Assembly (NCBI RefSeq): GCF_963966145.1
Contig: NC_091046.1
Span: 20,770,001-20,834,000, forward strand
Length of the DNA: 64,000 nucleotides
Origin: Tenebrio molitor
Lineage: Eukaryota; Arthropoda; Insecta; Coleoptera; Tenebrionidae
Reading direction: 5' to 3'
Shown here: positions 22,804 through 34,400 of the stretch, one piece after another
How positions within the stretch are numbered: the first letter of the stretch is position 1
Layout of the letters: every line of letters starts with the position of its first letter
Made by a program: the position numbers and the translations under genes
Notes under the pieces: generated by a model
The model's database searches: none
Told to the model about the DNA's origin: nothing
What the model saw: the letters and a program-made list of their open reading frames with translations, nothing else

Positions 22804-23144
22804 CTTTTTTTAAACGAATATAGCATATACATATTCTTCTTTTAAAATCAATTTCCCCCAAAATATGTGTCAACAACAAATTTTATTTTATCATAATACG
22901 TACACTCTGCATAACAAGCTTCCATTTTTAAATCTACAAAAAACATAATGAGTTAATGGGTTGTACAAGGGCGTGTAATGATGAAATCGATATATTGTGG
23001 AGTCGCTAGTTTTAATTAAACATATATTAAATAAAAAACAACTAATTGAAGTGTGATAATAAAATTAAAGTAGAAAATTGAAAACCTCGTGATTTGTTTT
23101 CATTCCACAAAATTATAGGTGCATGATTTTATAAATAACGCACA
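22804..23144. other. unassigned DNA
   Basis: Nothing recognised. Confidence 0.4.
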
Positions 23145-23837
23145 TACCGGGTGAATTATGAAATATCTTTGGTACTGTAACTTCCTTATTTTTCATACGA
23201 TTTTAATAAATGATGTGTCACACAAAATCGTTTTAAATGGGCTACAATTTGAAAGTTATGGTTACTTGATTTTTGGAAATTCTTTTTTTTTTATTAAAAA
23301 CAAATTTTTGGTTTTTTATTTTAATGTTTGTGTATTCAGAAGATAAACATCTATCAGAATACAGATAAAAAATATACAGTGCAACTTAAAAAAAACAAAG
23401 TTAGCTGCGGTGTGTCAAAAAAAAAGGTAATTGTTCACTTTAACTACTTCTGGAATTTTCGCGTTTTTTCTGGCTAGACAGGCTCAGGGCGTCCTCCTAG
23501 ATCGTTTCCCACCATTCAAACCTTGTACAAATGCCTTTTTTCTCTCTTGTTGTGTTTCAAGGTCGCGCCAATGTTTTAGTATAACTAAAGGGTAAGGAAA
23601 ATTCATTTGCACAAGGTTTGAATTGTGGGAAACGATCTAGGAGGACGTCCTGAGGCTGTCTAGCCAGAAAAAACGCGAAAATTCCAGAAGTAGTTAAAGT
23701 GAACAATGACCAAAAAAAATCATAGCATCTCGGGCTATAGTGTTTCTAAAACGATTTTGTTTGACGTATCACTTTTTAAAATCGGATAAAAAATAAGGAA
23801 GTTATAGCATCAAAGATTTTTCATAATACACCCGGTA
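23145..23837. mobile_element. TA-flanked element hosting family E MITE
   Basis: Ends TA-CCGGGTG and CACCCGG-TA, with inverted arms containing TAACTTCCTTATTTTT and AAAATAAGGAAGTTATA. It is interrupted by the nested element at 23430-23707. Confidence 0.7.
23430..23707. mobile_element. Inverted-repeat MITE, family E
   Basis: Nearly perfect arms of about 110 bp start TTGTTCACTTTAACTACTTC and include TTTTTTCTGGCTAGACAG. A half copy is at 47898-48003. Confidence 0.8.
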
Positions 23838-24480
23838 AAAAAGAATTAAAAAACATGTGAATCATCAATAATTAAAAAGTACCTATATATGAATCAGAAT
23901 GTATGTATATATCATATCAAAAATCAAATATACCATTCATATCTAAATGTCATGTGCATTGATAATAAAATAACCAACGCGAAAAATATGCTAGACCCAC
24001 CTAGTAGATGTTTGTGAGAGAGACTAATTATTGAGGATAAAGATTTACAATTATCAATATTTAATACTGATCTGATACAATAGTAAAGAACGGATTCTGA
24101 TAAATTTTGCTAAAGGATATTTTAATGTTTCGTTTCAAGTTGTAGATACTTATTGTTAGATTAGTTAACGTTAAACATGGATTATCACTATAGTGTCAAA
24201 TCATAGGAGAAAGTACGAAGTTAATGCTCGACCTTTTAGTCCGGTTTACAACACGGAGTGTAAATTTATTCTTAAAATGCTTTCAGCGCCCAGTAAGAAA
24301 GTAATAAGTTCAAAATTCTATGTTAAACATAAATCACTTTAATGGCGTAAATCAACATCGTGCAAAAAACCTATTTTTGTTACCCACAAAATAGTGAATT
24401 AACAAAACAACAAATACTTTTTGAGAAATAAGCTTGTATGTAAGTATTTTTGCGACACAGGTCATAACATTACAGCTGTT
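23838..24480. other. unassigned AT-rich DNA
   Basis: No exon of netrin or any other feature could be recognised. Confidence 0.4.
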
Positions 24481-24623
24481 AATGATAATTAGTGCGATTC
24501 TGTTGCAAAATTTAGCAATATTGATTTTGCATAGATCAAACCAACTTCATATCATAGCAACTATAACATTGTATATAGCAATATTGGTAGATTTTAAAAC
24601 AGAATCGCACCAATTATCACATT
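24481..24623. repeat. Palindromic MITE-like repeat near netrin exon
   Basis: Arms (AATGATAATTAGTGCGATTC and complement ending CAATTATCACATT) pair over about 45 bp. Location is about 200 bp downstream of the netrin splice donor, in the intron. Confidence 0.7.
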
Positions 24624-24827
24624 AAAGATCGTGGATCGCTAAACAGATTTGTTTCGATGTAGGAAATTTATTTTTTTTAATTTTAGTTTTCATGAAACAT
24701 TCAAAAGTGTTTACGAGCATCAGCATAAAACATCATCGTAATTTGAATTTGATTTAACATTTATGTTTTAAAATGTAATCTTTGAACATAAATTAATTGT
24801 ATTCACTTGTACAGCACAGTTTCTTAC

Positions 24828-26031
24828 CTTTACATTCATTGGCATCTCTAGCGGTAGCTCTACCCCACGGTCTATCAAAATGGAATGGTTTACATCTTTC
24901 GCAGTCTTTTCCAGCTGTATTGTGTTTACACTCACAAGCCAACTGTCCGTCTCTACCTGTAACGCAGCGACTTGCATGTCCGTTGCATTTGCATCTTCCA
25001 CCTACAGCAAAATCAGCAACGGCGTATTGATGTGTTACATGATGATAAGTGTTTGCTACCCCATTAGGTAACTCGGCTGTCACGGGAGTTTTTAAATCAT
25101 CTTCGTCCAAGGGTTGCATTTCATTCACTAACTGAACAGAAGGTTCTTTTGTCTGATTATCTTCTTCGACTTGTTTGCTTTTATACAAATGTTCGTCAAC
25201 AAGAATTTCAAAATTTTCGGATGATACGTCTTCGGTGGGCATATGAAGACGGTTGAAAATGACTTTAATATCCGTCGCAGTAACCCAATCTTGAAGAACT
25301 GGAGAATTATCAAAATCCAATGCACTCGGGCGACCTTCCAATGTACTAAAAGCTATTCTCGACGACTGTCCAAAGCCTTGATTATCACCTCCGGTGTACC
25401 GATGGGCATCAGTACACCGCGCCTCCTGTTCATTGACTTTAGTAATGGTTGCTTTGTTAGGCCTACCATAAACCCTGCGACACTGAGTTGAATAGAACTG
25501 AAATGCTTGCCATGTCTTTCCATAATCCATACTTTTATAAATCGCTATCGAGTCTGGTTTGGGAGTGTGTGGACAAAATTGCAAGCTCACGTACGTAAGT
25601 TCATATTTCTTTCCCAAGCTAAGAATTAGAGTCACGTTATCTGGTGCAGCATTGATGGAAGTCGCAGGAGGCAACGGGTCAGACCTCCAACAAGTCACGT
25701 TGTTGGGATTGTTAAGATCAGTAAGGTGGGACGCTGGGAATCGATTCTTTGGCAATTTGTCGTCGCATAAATAGCATTGGGGATTGGCTCCCGATTCTGA
25801 TGATTCACAATAATGCACAGGTGAATGAAGGCCGCAGGTAGAAGACGCTTTTACGGGAACACCAAAAGCTGCATTTACGAAGTCCGGGATGCAACGACGG
25901 GGTCGATCTTCGTCATAACATGGGTCAACAGGAGTCTGTTGTCCCTCGAACATCTTAAGAAAGTTATCAGATACGGAAAACACACCGGGGACGATTAACC
26001 AGAGTAACAACATGTTCACAGCTTTCCACAT
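24828..26031 (-). CDS. Net: Netrin, first coding exon (signal peptide, laminin N-terminal domain, first LE repeat)
   Basis: Netrins are secreted axon-guidance ligands that bind Frazzled/DCC and UNC-5 receptors. The ATG at 26031 (MWKAVNMLLLWLIVPG, better start context than the ATG at 26052) gives a signal peptide. A laminin N-terminal (VI) domain follows, with CIPDFVNAAFG, NVTCWRSDP, LSLGKKYELTYVSLQFC, YKSMDYGKTWQAFQFYSTQC, GRPSALDFDNSPVLQDWVTA and DIKVIFNRLH. An acidic insertion of about 65 residues comes next, then GGRCKCNGHASRC and CECKHNTAGKDCERCKPF of the first LE module. The exon ends in NECK-AG at 24828, followed by the donor GTAAGAAA (24827 downward). Later LE repeats and the NTR domain are not recognised in this window, so the gene continues through a long intron to the left. 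It is intact, and its codon use is far more coding-like than its neighbours. Whether it is NetA, NetB or a single insect netrin cannot be decided here. Confidence 0.96.
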
Positions 26032-26315
26032 GATATCACACAATATACACATATAAAACTCAGTAATGACACCATTCCATGTTTCGGATTATAGGATTTT
26101 TGAACACATCAATTTCGAAACGACGTTACCGATACACAATTTCGATTATTCTAACCGCGTGCGTTGTCGCCCATGAAGAAGATTACACTCACCTTCTAAC
26201 TGCCGTAGGATAACTGGCGGTCCGCTGTCTGCTCTGCTCCGACCTCCGATCTGAATCGGGTAGCAAGCACCGCCCCCCTCCCCCCTCCCCCGAAGGGTGC
26301 ACCGCACCGACAAGA
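26032..26315 (-). promoter_or_regulatory. Candidate netrin 5' leader exon and promoter-proximal GC-rich block
   Basis: Read on the minus strand, 26192-26315 is GC-rich in an AT-rich setting and ends in a strong donor (AGAAG-GTGAGTGT) at about 26191. This suits a non-coding first exon of the netrin gene. The acceptor before the ATG is not certain. No TATA box is evident. Confidence 0.45.
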
Positions 26316-27438
26316 TCTATGCTGAACGTAAGCATAAACAGTCTTATAAATGATAGAAAATTTTATTCTCTGTTTACATTATTGTTTTATATTAAACACA
26401 ACGAATAACTTAAAATCCAGAAAACTTTTGCAATAGAAAAATCGAAAGATTCACACCCACGATCGCAAACTAAAATAACACGCTAGATATCAAAATGAAA
26501 GATAAGAAATGTCTAGGCGGCAACTTTCGTAGATTTCCTTTCATTTCCAAGAATTCCACGGCTCGGCAAATAACATCTGAAATATTTGGTCAATAAATTA
26601 TGTATCCCACATCAGTTTTTCAATTTTTTTGCATGAAGACATACCTGGCCGATATTTACGTATTTATCGTTATGAGGATGAAAGAATCTAAAAATAAGAA
26701 AAAATGTAATTAAAGATACGGAACAATTTAACGATTTTTAAAACTTAAGGCAACACTTTACGTATCTTACGTTGGTGATTTAGAAGTGTATACTCACATG
26801 CTAACATTCTAAGTACATACTTACATACATACAAGAAATAAATACTTTTAGATTCGTTATAAATTTATTTAGATCAGTCATACATTTTTAGGTATACTAT
26901 TTATGGCGTTGAGTTTACCTAATTCTTATAAATGTTTTCAGGATATTTCCATCACGTCGAAATAGGCGACTGGATATGTGTAACCGTTATTTTAATTGAC
27001 AGAACTGTCGATATCTGGATTGACAATGAAAATACAATTGAATCTCGGCTACGAAATAAATGTTCTTAGATTTAGGAACTCACCGAACTATAAATTTGTT
27101 ATGTACAACAAATGTGATAAAAAGTATTTAGCCTAATACGAACTCAAATTGCACCGAAATATTGCATTAATTAATTAAGTTATTTAGCTTTATTATTATT
27201 ATTATGTGTTAACCCACCACACAGCCGGTGACACGGCATTCAACCCCATATTGACGTGAAAAATTGAATCTTTCAATAGCTTATTTAGGATAATAAACTA
27301 GGCAAAAATGAATAGGGAATTTCACAATTTTCCTGGGAAATCAAAATAATTGCCCTAAGCCTCCCACGTATTCTTAAACACTAGATACATTTAAAATGTT
27401 ACAGGTACTTGAAACATTACATTTAATGTGTATGCGTA
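26316..27438. other. upstream DNA without recognised gene
   Basis: Presumed 5' flank of netrin. No coding frame or repeat end seen. Confidence 0.4.
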
Positions 27439-27945
27439 TACAGTGAATTTTTTTATCGATGAACCATAGGGATTTACATGGTGTAATGGTTTTTCTACTG
27501 CTAATTTCAAAATGATTTTTAGCACACTTGTAGCTTACTTAATTTTCTACAGTTTCAAATTTACAATTTAGATACTAAATGTTTCATTAAATAAAATTGT
27601 TTCACTGGGTCCTTTTTTATCTTTTGAATTGGGAAATATTTTAATAATAGGGGTTAAAATGTTTGTTTCTCAGTTTTAGAGCTTCGTAATTTATTTCAAT
27701 GTTAGTGGACACAGCCTACTAACTTTAATGAAATATAAAAATCGGTTAAAATCATTAAATTATTTATTAAGTACATTATTTTATTTATTACATTTAAAAA
27801 AACTATCAGAACTTATGAACAATTAAGTAAGCTAAAAGTGTGCGAAAAATAATTTTGAAATTAGCAGTAGAAAAACCATTAACACGAAATAAAGTTTACA
27901 GTTTACACCAATCCCTATGGTTCATCGTTAAAAAAATTCACTGTA
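27439..27945. mobile_element. TA-flanked inverted-repeat element
   Basis: Ends TA-CAGTGAATTTTTTTATCG and inverse. Arms of more than 100 bp match (GAACCATAGGGATT, TTTCTACTGCTAATTTC in both). The CAGTG end and the CATAGGGATTTACA word resemble the ends of the elements at 48409 and 59880. Confidence 0.85.
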
Positions 27946-28240
27946 TATTTCTAACACATTTAATTACAAATTTTAAACTGTAGTTAAAAAAAATCAGAAA
28001 AGGAAAAATTCCCTATTCATTTTTGCCTAATTTGTTTATTAAATTTTGTCCATAAAGTTCTCACTTTAATGTTAATATTCTGATTGTCGGTTTTGGCCCA
28101 TTTAATAATTCCAAACGAATAATAACAACATAGCGTACCTAAGTATTCACGTTCTTCATGAAATTATATTCATTTACATAGATAAGTCTTATTTACATTC
28201 TAAATATTTATACTTCAACCTTTTCTAGACTTGAAATAAG
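27946..28240. other. unassigned DNA
   Basis: Nothing recognised. Confidence 0.4.
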
Positions 28241-28473
28241 TACAGTGGCGGCCATTAATTTGGAAACACCAAGATTTTTCTATTGTAAATTGTGTGCCAC
28301 TTTGACAATGTTATTGACATATCAATTTCAGCCGCAACAGTCTGTTGAATGCGCTCAACGATGACATGAATGACATGAGTTCATGACATTACGCTTAGGT
28401 ACACTATCAAATATTAGAAGTATCCAGTAAACTAGATTAGACCGGTGTTTCCAAATTAATGGCCGCCACTGTA
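28241..28473. mobile_element. TA-flanked MITE, family J
   Basis: Ends TA-CAGTGGCGGCCATTAATT and inverse, with about 30 bp of perfect terminal repeat. A partial copy is at 20405-20583. Confidence 0.85.
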
Positions 28474-28640
28474 CATAATTTCATTGTTTGCAGTGATACT
28501 GAATCCCAGAAGTTATTAGTTGGGTTTTACATTTTTTAATTTAATAACTCATTCCTATATCAGCAGAAAAAAGTTCTGTTAATTTTAAGAGAGATGTCTG
28601 TTAACTTTTGGTTGAAGCATATAACTTTGTATCATCTATA

Positions 28641-29161
28641 TACAGGTCGCTAAAAAGTAACACTTAGGCCCGGTTGTATAAAGCTTAGTTAACATCGTGT
28701 CAGCTAACAACGCGTCAAGTCGGAAATCCGCCCATTTGATTGGCTGATTCAAATAAAATATTAAATATCCTCCAATCAGATCGCTTGACCATTATGTTAA
28801 CTTTAACAACGACTTGACATCGCTTTATGCAACCGGGCCTAACTATAGCTAAAGACAACATTTCCAAGGTTATACATACTTAACTAAATTTTATGTTTTT
28901 TCAAATTTTATTGATTCGATGATGTTTTATAAAGTTTCGATTAAAATAAGATAATTCGGACAATAAAATACTCTTTTTAAAGATATTAAATTTGACCGCC
29001 CCGTGCCGTTTAAAAAAATCAAGTTAACCTTGTGTCTTCAAAATAAATGATGTTAGAAAATTGAAAAAAATCACAGATGATAGAATTTATTCACTTCTAA
29101 TTGTGTGCCAAATTCCATTCGGAAAATATTTAGCGGTATCCATACTTTTTAGCGACCTGTA
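28641..29161. mobile_element. TA-flanked element with nested short MITE
   Basis: Ends TA-CAGGTCGCTAAAAAGTA and TACTTTTTAGCGACCTG-TA. Interrupted by 28664-28842. No readable transposase. Confidence 0.8.
28664..28842. mobile_element. Short Harbinger-like MITE
   Basis: Ends TTAGGCCCGGTTGTATAAAG and inverse CTTTATGCAACCGGGCCTAA, with subterminal inverted GTTAAC/GTCAAG words. About 180 bp, non-coding, nested in 28641-29161. Confidence 0.75.
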
Positions 29162-29454
29162 CCTACACAGCGTTTTTTATTTCTCTGAACATACAACACA
29201 ACACGTAAAATGGCTATGTTCAGTTCTAAAATGGACAAGTCAATTCATTTGAAATAGGCAACCAAACTTACAGATTCATGAATCCTATGTTCAGTAAAAT
29301 AAAAAACTCACGGTATAATAATAAATATGATAATTTGGTTTCAATTTATTATTAATTTTGATGTCAAATCCTTAATCAAGAATTAAAAAAATGTAAGTTT
29401 TCTCCATGATTTGATCATCGTGCGCACGACGTTTTCCGCCAAAAATAATAATAA
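29162..29454. other. unassigned DNA
   Basis: Nothing recognised. Confidence 0.35.
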
Positions 29455-30480
29455 CCCGAATTGAGAGGGGCGAAACTATAAAAGACAGGAGAGAGTGCGA
29501 GGAGGGGCTTTTTGTCTTTGGTCTTTGGTCAGGGAGATCAGATCGGTGCGGGACTGTGAAAGGGGCTGAAACGGCGATTGGTTGAACGGCGAGAAAAAAG
29601 TATGGAGACGTCGAGGGTCCGAAGAGGATGAGGCTGGAAGAAGAGTCCAGGAAATCCAAACCCAGACGCCGAAGCGCGGATTTGCGGATTCCCGACGGAA
29701 GATTCGTGAAGAACCAAACGCCGGAGTGCGGAGTCAAATTCCACGCCCGGATTTCGTCGTCCATCGTGGGCCCGAGGAAGTCCCCGAGGAACGTCCAGGT
29801 CTCCAGAGACGTCGACCGCCCCGTGACGATCGAGGCCAGGGTGATAGAAAAAATTTTTAGTTTTCGTGAAGCCAGCGCGTCGTTTCAGGCAGAACGTTTT
29901 TTTTTTTGTTCGGGTTGAGTTATCGGTCTGCTTAGTGACCTCGCCTGCAAACGGCCGGTCAGACCGATAACAGTTTTTTTTGTAAGAGTTCTTGTTTATT
30001 TTATTTCATTATTTTTTGTGTCCTCGTCAGCCGCGCGACTTCCTTTTCTATTTTGAATTTTGCTTTTTTATTTTGGGAAACGAGGTGACGCCCGAGGGAA
30101 CGGTCCCGCCGATCGTGGGTGGCGTAGAAGAATAGTGTCGAGGACGATATCGGGCTTCACTTAAGACTCTCCCCCTTTTTTTTTAGTTTTGAATTCAATT
30201 TACTTTTCGAGAGTTTTCCTTTTTTTTCGAGGCGAGGGCACAACCCTCCATTTTTGTTCATAATTATTGAGTGTGAGAAACCTTTTTATTATCAAATAAT
30301 CAGATTTGTACGTGTGCAGAACAGGGTGAAAATATATTCATTTCGTTTAAACGACTCGGCGTTTTCTTTCTTCCGATTATCACCACCCACCCCCACATTT
30401 AGGTTGTACTCTCGAGCAGTCTCCAGTGCATCTCGACCCGAAGTCTGTTAAATCGTTATTTTGGGAAAATTTCACCATCA
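29455..30480 (+). other. GC-rich putative transcribed block of unknown origin
   Basis: Abrupt GC-rich stretch starting with a TATA-like box (ACTATAAAAGAC at 29475). It is followed by pyrimidine-rich and purine-rich blocks and three overlapping frames of 68-96 codons (29538-29918) on both strands. None has a recognised motif. It could be a promoter with a non-coding first exon, or a solo LTR/leader of a retroelement. A terminal TG..CA with target duplication was not found. Confidence 0.4.
29474..29483 (+). promoter_or_regulatory. TATA-like box
   Basis: CTATAAAAG lies upstream of the GC-rich block, with a repeated TCTTTGG about 35-45 bp downstream where initiation would be expected. Confidence 0.4.
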
Positions 30481-30601
30481 GGGAAAATAAATAACGTAAC
30501 AGTACCTATTATACAGCTGATGATAAAGAAATTCGGGTTCTAATTGGAACTGAGGACAGTTTGCGTTTTAAAAATTTTAATTTTGTTATTTTTTAATGTA
30601 A

Positions 30602-30736
30602 TAGTATATTATGTTATGAGGAGCAAAAATGAAGCTTTATGTGCTGTGGCTGGTAGATTGGCTGCCGAACGCAGTGAGGCAGACAAACCAGCCAAAGCAC
30701 ATAAAACCATTTTTGCTCCGAATAACATATACTATT
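30602..30736. repeat. Palindrome with CpG-rich centre
   Basis: Arms of about 58 bp (AGTATATTATGTTATGAGGA, GAGCAAAAATG, TTTATGTGCT and complements) surround GCTGCCGAACGCAGTGAGGC. Well preserved. Confidence 0.75.
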
Positions 30737-30848
30737 TTATCTTCAAAGGCAATAAAACCATAAAACGAACACCATTAGAACGCAATTTTTGTGATTTAAA
30801 TTATTAATAAGTATTGTGTAATTATTCATGATAAATCGTAATACCTAA

Positions 30849-31181
30849 TATCGCGCGTTCAAATGAAATCCTGGGCTGAGTAGGCGTTAGAAAAATTAAA
30901 CCGTTTAGAACAGTGTAAAGTTTGAATTTCCCGCCGTTTGAGAAGAATGATATTTGTTTATGTTTAATCGGGGCATAATTGAACATAATAGAAATTTGCT
31001 TCGAGAATAGGAATCGTTACGTTATTCTATTTTTTATGTAAAACATTGCAAAGAAAGAAAAAGAAATTGGCTATAAATTTTAGGTTAACTGTCAACATGC
31101 TCCAATTAATCTTTAAAAAAGCACAACAATTGACGGTTTCCAACGCCTTCTCAGCCCAGTATTTCATTTGAACGCGCGATA
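30849..31181. mobile_element. TA-flanked inverted-repeat element
   Basis: Ends TA-TCGCGCGTTCAAATGAAA and inverse. Arms of about 40 bp share TGGGCTGAG and AGGCGTT. Non-coding. Confidence 0.8.
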
Positions 31182-31773
31182 CAATTTGTCACAATAAATA
31201 TTAATAAATGATTTCGCTGAACTCTTTGATTTTTGTAGTTTATGTGATTTGGCACATAAAATAGTCAATTTTCCTATTTTATGTGTTTAATCGCATAAAA
31301 TGACACTTTTACCTTGTCATTTGAGTGACACAATTTGTCACTTTTATGACGTTTGCAGATAAAATGAATTTATCTATTTCTAAAATTTTAATAAGCCATA
31401 AATGTGGTACTGATTAATATGTGTCTTTACAGTCTATGAAGTCTGTGTGAATATGTAAATATTACATTTTTACTTTTTGCTTGCTCCTTTATAATCGAAT
31501 TAATGATAAGTTGTCCTTTACAACTTTTTTTGTTCTTTATTATTTATTTTTTATCTTTCAAACATTTTTATAAGACAAGAAGTGATTATTTTGTAAATTG
31601 TTAGTAAACAAATAATTGGCCGATACTTAGATGAATGTTTTGTACAGAATCTTTTGGATTTATAGAGGATTATTGACGTAAGATGACGAGCCTAACCAGG
31701 TAAAAATGCAACCCAAAAGACAATTCACAAAGCAATCTCGATCTCTATTACATTATCCGGCATTATCAGAATG
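31182..31773. other. unassigned DNA with small hairpin
   Basis: ATTTTATGTG and CACATAAAAT words around 31240-31300 form a small fold-back. No gene. Confidence 0.35.
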
Positions 31774-31889
31774 TACAGTCGGTGACCAAAATAAAATAGG
31801 ACAAGGTGTTACCTTAGACAGTTTCACAATTCAAAGATTTACACAATCGAAATTTACCTTGCCCCATCTTATTTTGGTCAACGACAGTA
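31774..31889. mobile_element. Very short TA-flanked MITE
   Basis: Ends TA-CAGTCGGTGACCAAAATA and inverse TATTTTGGTCAACGACAG-like with TA. About 116 bp in total. Confidence 0.7.
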
Positions 31890-31920
31890 CATAAACATAA
31901 AACATAGACAGCTTTTCACG

Positions 31921-32030
31921 TCAGCCTTATGAATACCAAGTTCTGAGAGAAAAATACCTCTCTCAACAAAGTAGGTATGATTTAATAACAATAATAAGCA
32001 ATTAAAATCGCAAAAGTAAGGGTAAGTAGG
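31921..32030 (+). repeat. Dispersed repeat K, copy 1
   Basis: CAGCCTTATGAAT..AAATACCTCTCTCA and AATAACAATAATAAGCAATT recur at 43096-43203 in the same orientation. No ends resolved. Confidence 0.6.
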
Positions 32031-32216
32031 ATCATATCGGTTCTGTCATCGTTCGAAAACCTTTTCAAATACCTATAACATTTTGAACATTTATTATGAT
32101 TTTTTTCAATACAAATACAAATAAATAAAGTTACACCAAAATTAACGAATCTTATTAGTAGTATTAGGTGGTTAGTGCTCGATTTCAAATCCCTTTAGAG
32201 GTTGATCGAGATGTGG

Positions 32217-32408
32217 TACTATTGGGGACAGGGAAAACTGGGCAGATGTGTCATTCAGTTGTCAAAATTTCTAAACCATACCTTAGCTACTCATAACCAA
32301 GTTGACAGTTTTTTTTTAAATATCAATTATAATGACGGTAAAGGTGCATTTACATTGACACTTTTTGAAATGACAATAACAGACTGCCCAGGATTCCATG
32401 TCCCTCAT
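32217..32408 (+). repeat. Dispersed repeat L, copy 1
   Basis: About 190 bp with AAACTGGGCAGATGTGTCAT and GACTGCCCAGGATTCCATGT. The second copy is at 47251-47456, same orientation. Terminal words CTGGGCAG and CTGCCCAG are mutually inverted, so it may be an inverted-repeat element. Confidence 0.65.
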
Positions 32409-33438
32409 TGTATCACAAATAAAGCTGCAGAAATAATTTCAGTTTATTGCAGCAATAAAAAAGGACTTACTTCAAGGTTGCAGTGAATCTAGATAAATAT
32501 TTCGAATGAATTATTGATTTTGACCTTAAAAAAATGCAATCCTGGTAGTTTTTGATGAGATATTATCCAAGGGAAGTATTCAAAACCGAAACGTCATTGT
32601 GACAATAGGTACTCGACAAAATCTGACAAAGGCATTGTTGTCTTTTAGTTGCTCAGCAATTAACTTTCATTTCAGAACTTTAACTATTTATTTAATTATT
32701 ACAACAATAAAATGGTGCAAAAACTCTCAAACAGTGGGGCACCATTTTAAATTTTTATCTTTGAGAAAACCATTCATGTTGGGAAAAAATGGTATTAAGG
32801 TTTCGACCATATTTTCCCTCAGAAACCCACCCTGACATTCTTGGGAGACCATTTCCTAACACCCTGTGTTTACTAAATATGAACGAAAAATGCAATGACA
32901 GATATACCTTTCAAATTAATAGAATACCTACTTGGATTTCTAATTTAATTTTTAAATACCAAAAAACAATGAATGTAAGTGATTGTAAGTGTATATTGGG
33001 TTGCATTTTTACCTGGTGAGGCTCGTGATCTTCCTTGAATAACCCTGTATAGGTATGTTACTCCATGAACCAAGAATTACAGAAATTAAAGGTTCTATAA
33101 TAAATCTATTTAACCCGTGATTTAGAATGTTTTATGTTTAATGTGGAAGTTCTGGATTTTATTATTCCTATGAGTTTTTCAATTATGTGTTTTATTAAAA
33201 TTTATCTGAAAATATTTCAGAATTTATTTATAGGTGTTCATTACATCTACATTCCTTAAGTCATACCTTAACTAATAATTTTTTTTATTGGTAAGCTATT
33301 TTGCTTATTTAAAGCATGCCTTAGCGTGCATTCAAAAACGCGCGTTTTTTTAAGTTTCCATGGCAACATCAACAACCGGAGAGAACTCGGAAACGTGAAG
33401 TCTAAATGTTAACTTTTTAATGATTGATCTGACAGGAG
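32409..33438. other. unassigned AT-rich DNA
   Basis: Open frames at 32599-33019 show no family resemblance. Confidence 0.4.
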
Positions 33439-33763
33439 TACACTTGCGGCCGTTGAAATCTCAGACAGGAAAGATTTAAACACTCTGTATAAATTCCGAA
33501 ATTTGATTAGCGTAAACAGGATTTTCATCAAGGATTATAAAGTCAGTGTCAGTATTTGACATATTAGGTCAGAATCGCGCGTAACTTTTGAAATGCCGCA
33601 ATTATCTGATTTGCAAAAATGTGTTTCACTGAGGGACGGTGCGACTATAGGAGCCATTGCGAGAGAAATTAATGTGGATAATGTTTGAGTGACATTTTGA
33701 GACTTTCAATACCATTTACAAAGCGTTGTCAATGTGTCTGAGTTTTCAACGGCCGCAACTGTA
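33439..33763 (+). mobile_element. Tc1-type element with N-terminal coding remnant
   Basis: Ends TA-CACTTGCGGCCGTTGAAA and inverse TTCAACGGCCGCAACTG-TA. Only the start of a Tc1-like transposase gene is left inside (33593-33688). Confidence 0.8.
33593..33688 (+). pseudogene. Tc1-like transposase, first 31 codons
   Basis: MPQLSDLQKCVSLRDGATIG followed by AIAREINV is the first helix-turn-helix start of Tc1-like transposases. It ends at a TGA and the rest is deleted. Confidence 0.65.
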
Positions 33764-33834
33764 CCTTGTAACGTCAAATAAAATACATACTACTAACAAA
33801 TGTTTCAAAAGCTTTAATCAAATATTCAACAACC

Positions 33835-34003
33835 TTAGGGCCAGTTTACAGAAGCAAAATTAAGTTAATCGTAATCAAATGCGACATTAACTGAACACGT
33901 GATCAGACTGAACCAATCGCAGTTTCGGATTCATGGGTTAATTGCGCATTAAAATTTAATTCGAATTAAATATTTAATTCTCTTTCTATAAACTGGCCCT
34001 TAA
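33835..34003. mobile_element. Short Harbinger-like MITE
   Basis: Ends TTAGGGCCAGTTTACAGA and TCTATAAACTGGCCCTTAA. About 170 bp, similar in build to 28664-28842. Confidence 0.75.
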
Positions 34004-34400
34004 AATGTTGAATCAATTAAGATTTACATAAAAAATTGATCGTCAATAAAAAATGCTGTAGAAAAAATCTCGTCCTTGAAAGACGTCTGGTTTGCAAGAA
34101 AAAAGCAAAAAACTGTGTTAAACGTGGCTGCAAATGCAAAAACGTAGACGCGTAAGTAAGTAACAAACGCGCAATTTTGCAGAATTTTGGTCATCCCTTT
34201 TCGCAGAAGCGCAGGTGACATGTTTGGCGTCTATCTTGCTAACCTTACAAACACTTACAAAGTTAAAGACAACATTTGGACGTAATTTATTATACTGGAT
34301 GCTTTAATTCTTCCATAAAGGATTAAAACACGATCGGGATGTTTTAGCAAGGTAATTTAGTTCACGTACACTTCTTTAAATACGAGTAAATTGACGACTC
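34004..34400. other. unassigned DNA before copia LTR
   Basis: Nothing recognised. Confidence 0.35.

Noticed and set aside
24797..25774. Plus-strand open frames over the netrin exon
   Set aside because: They are mirror images of the well-supported minus-strand netrin coding sequence and have no motif of their own.
32599..33019. Two medium frames as a gene
   Set aside because: No motif and AT-rich composition. Overlapping frames of similar length occur by chance here.
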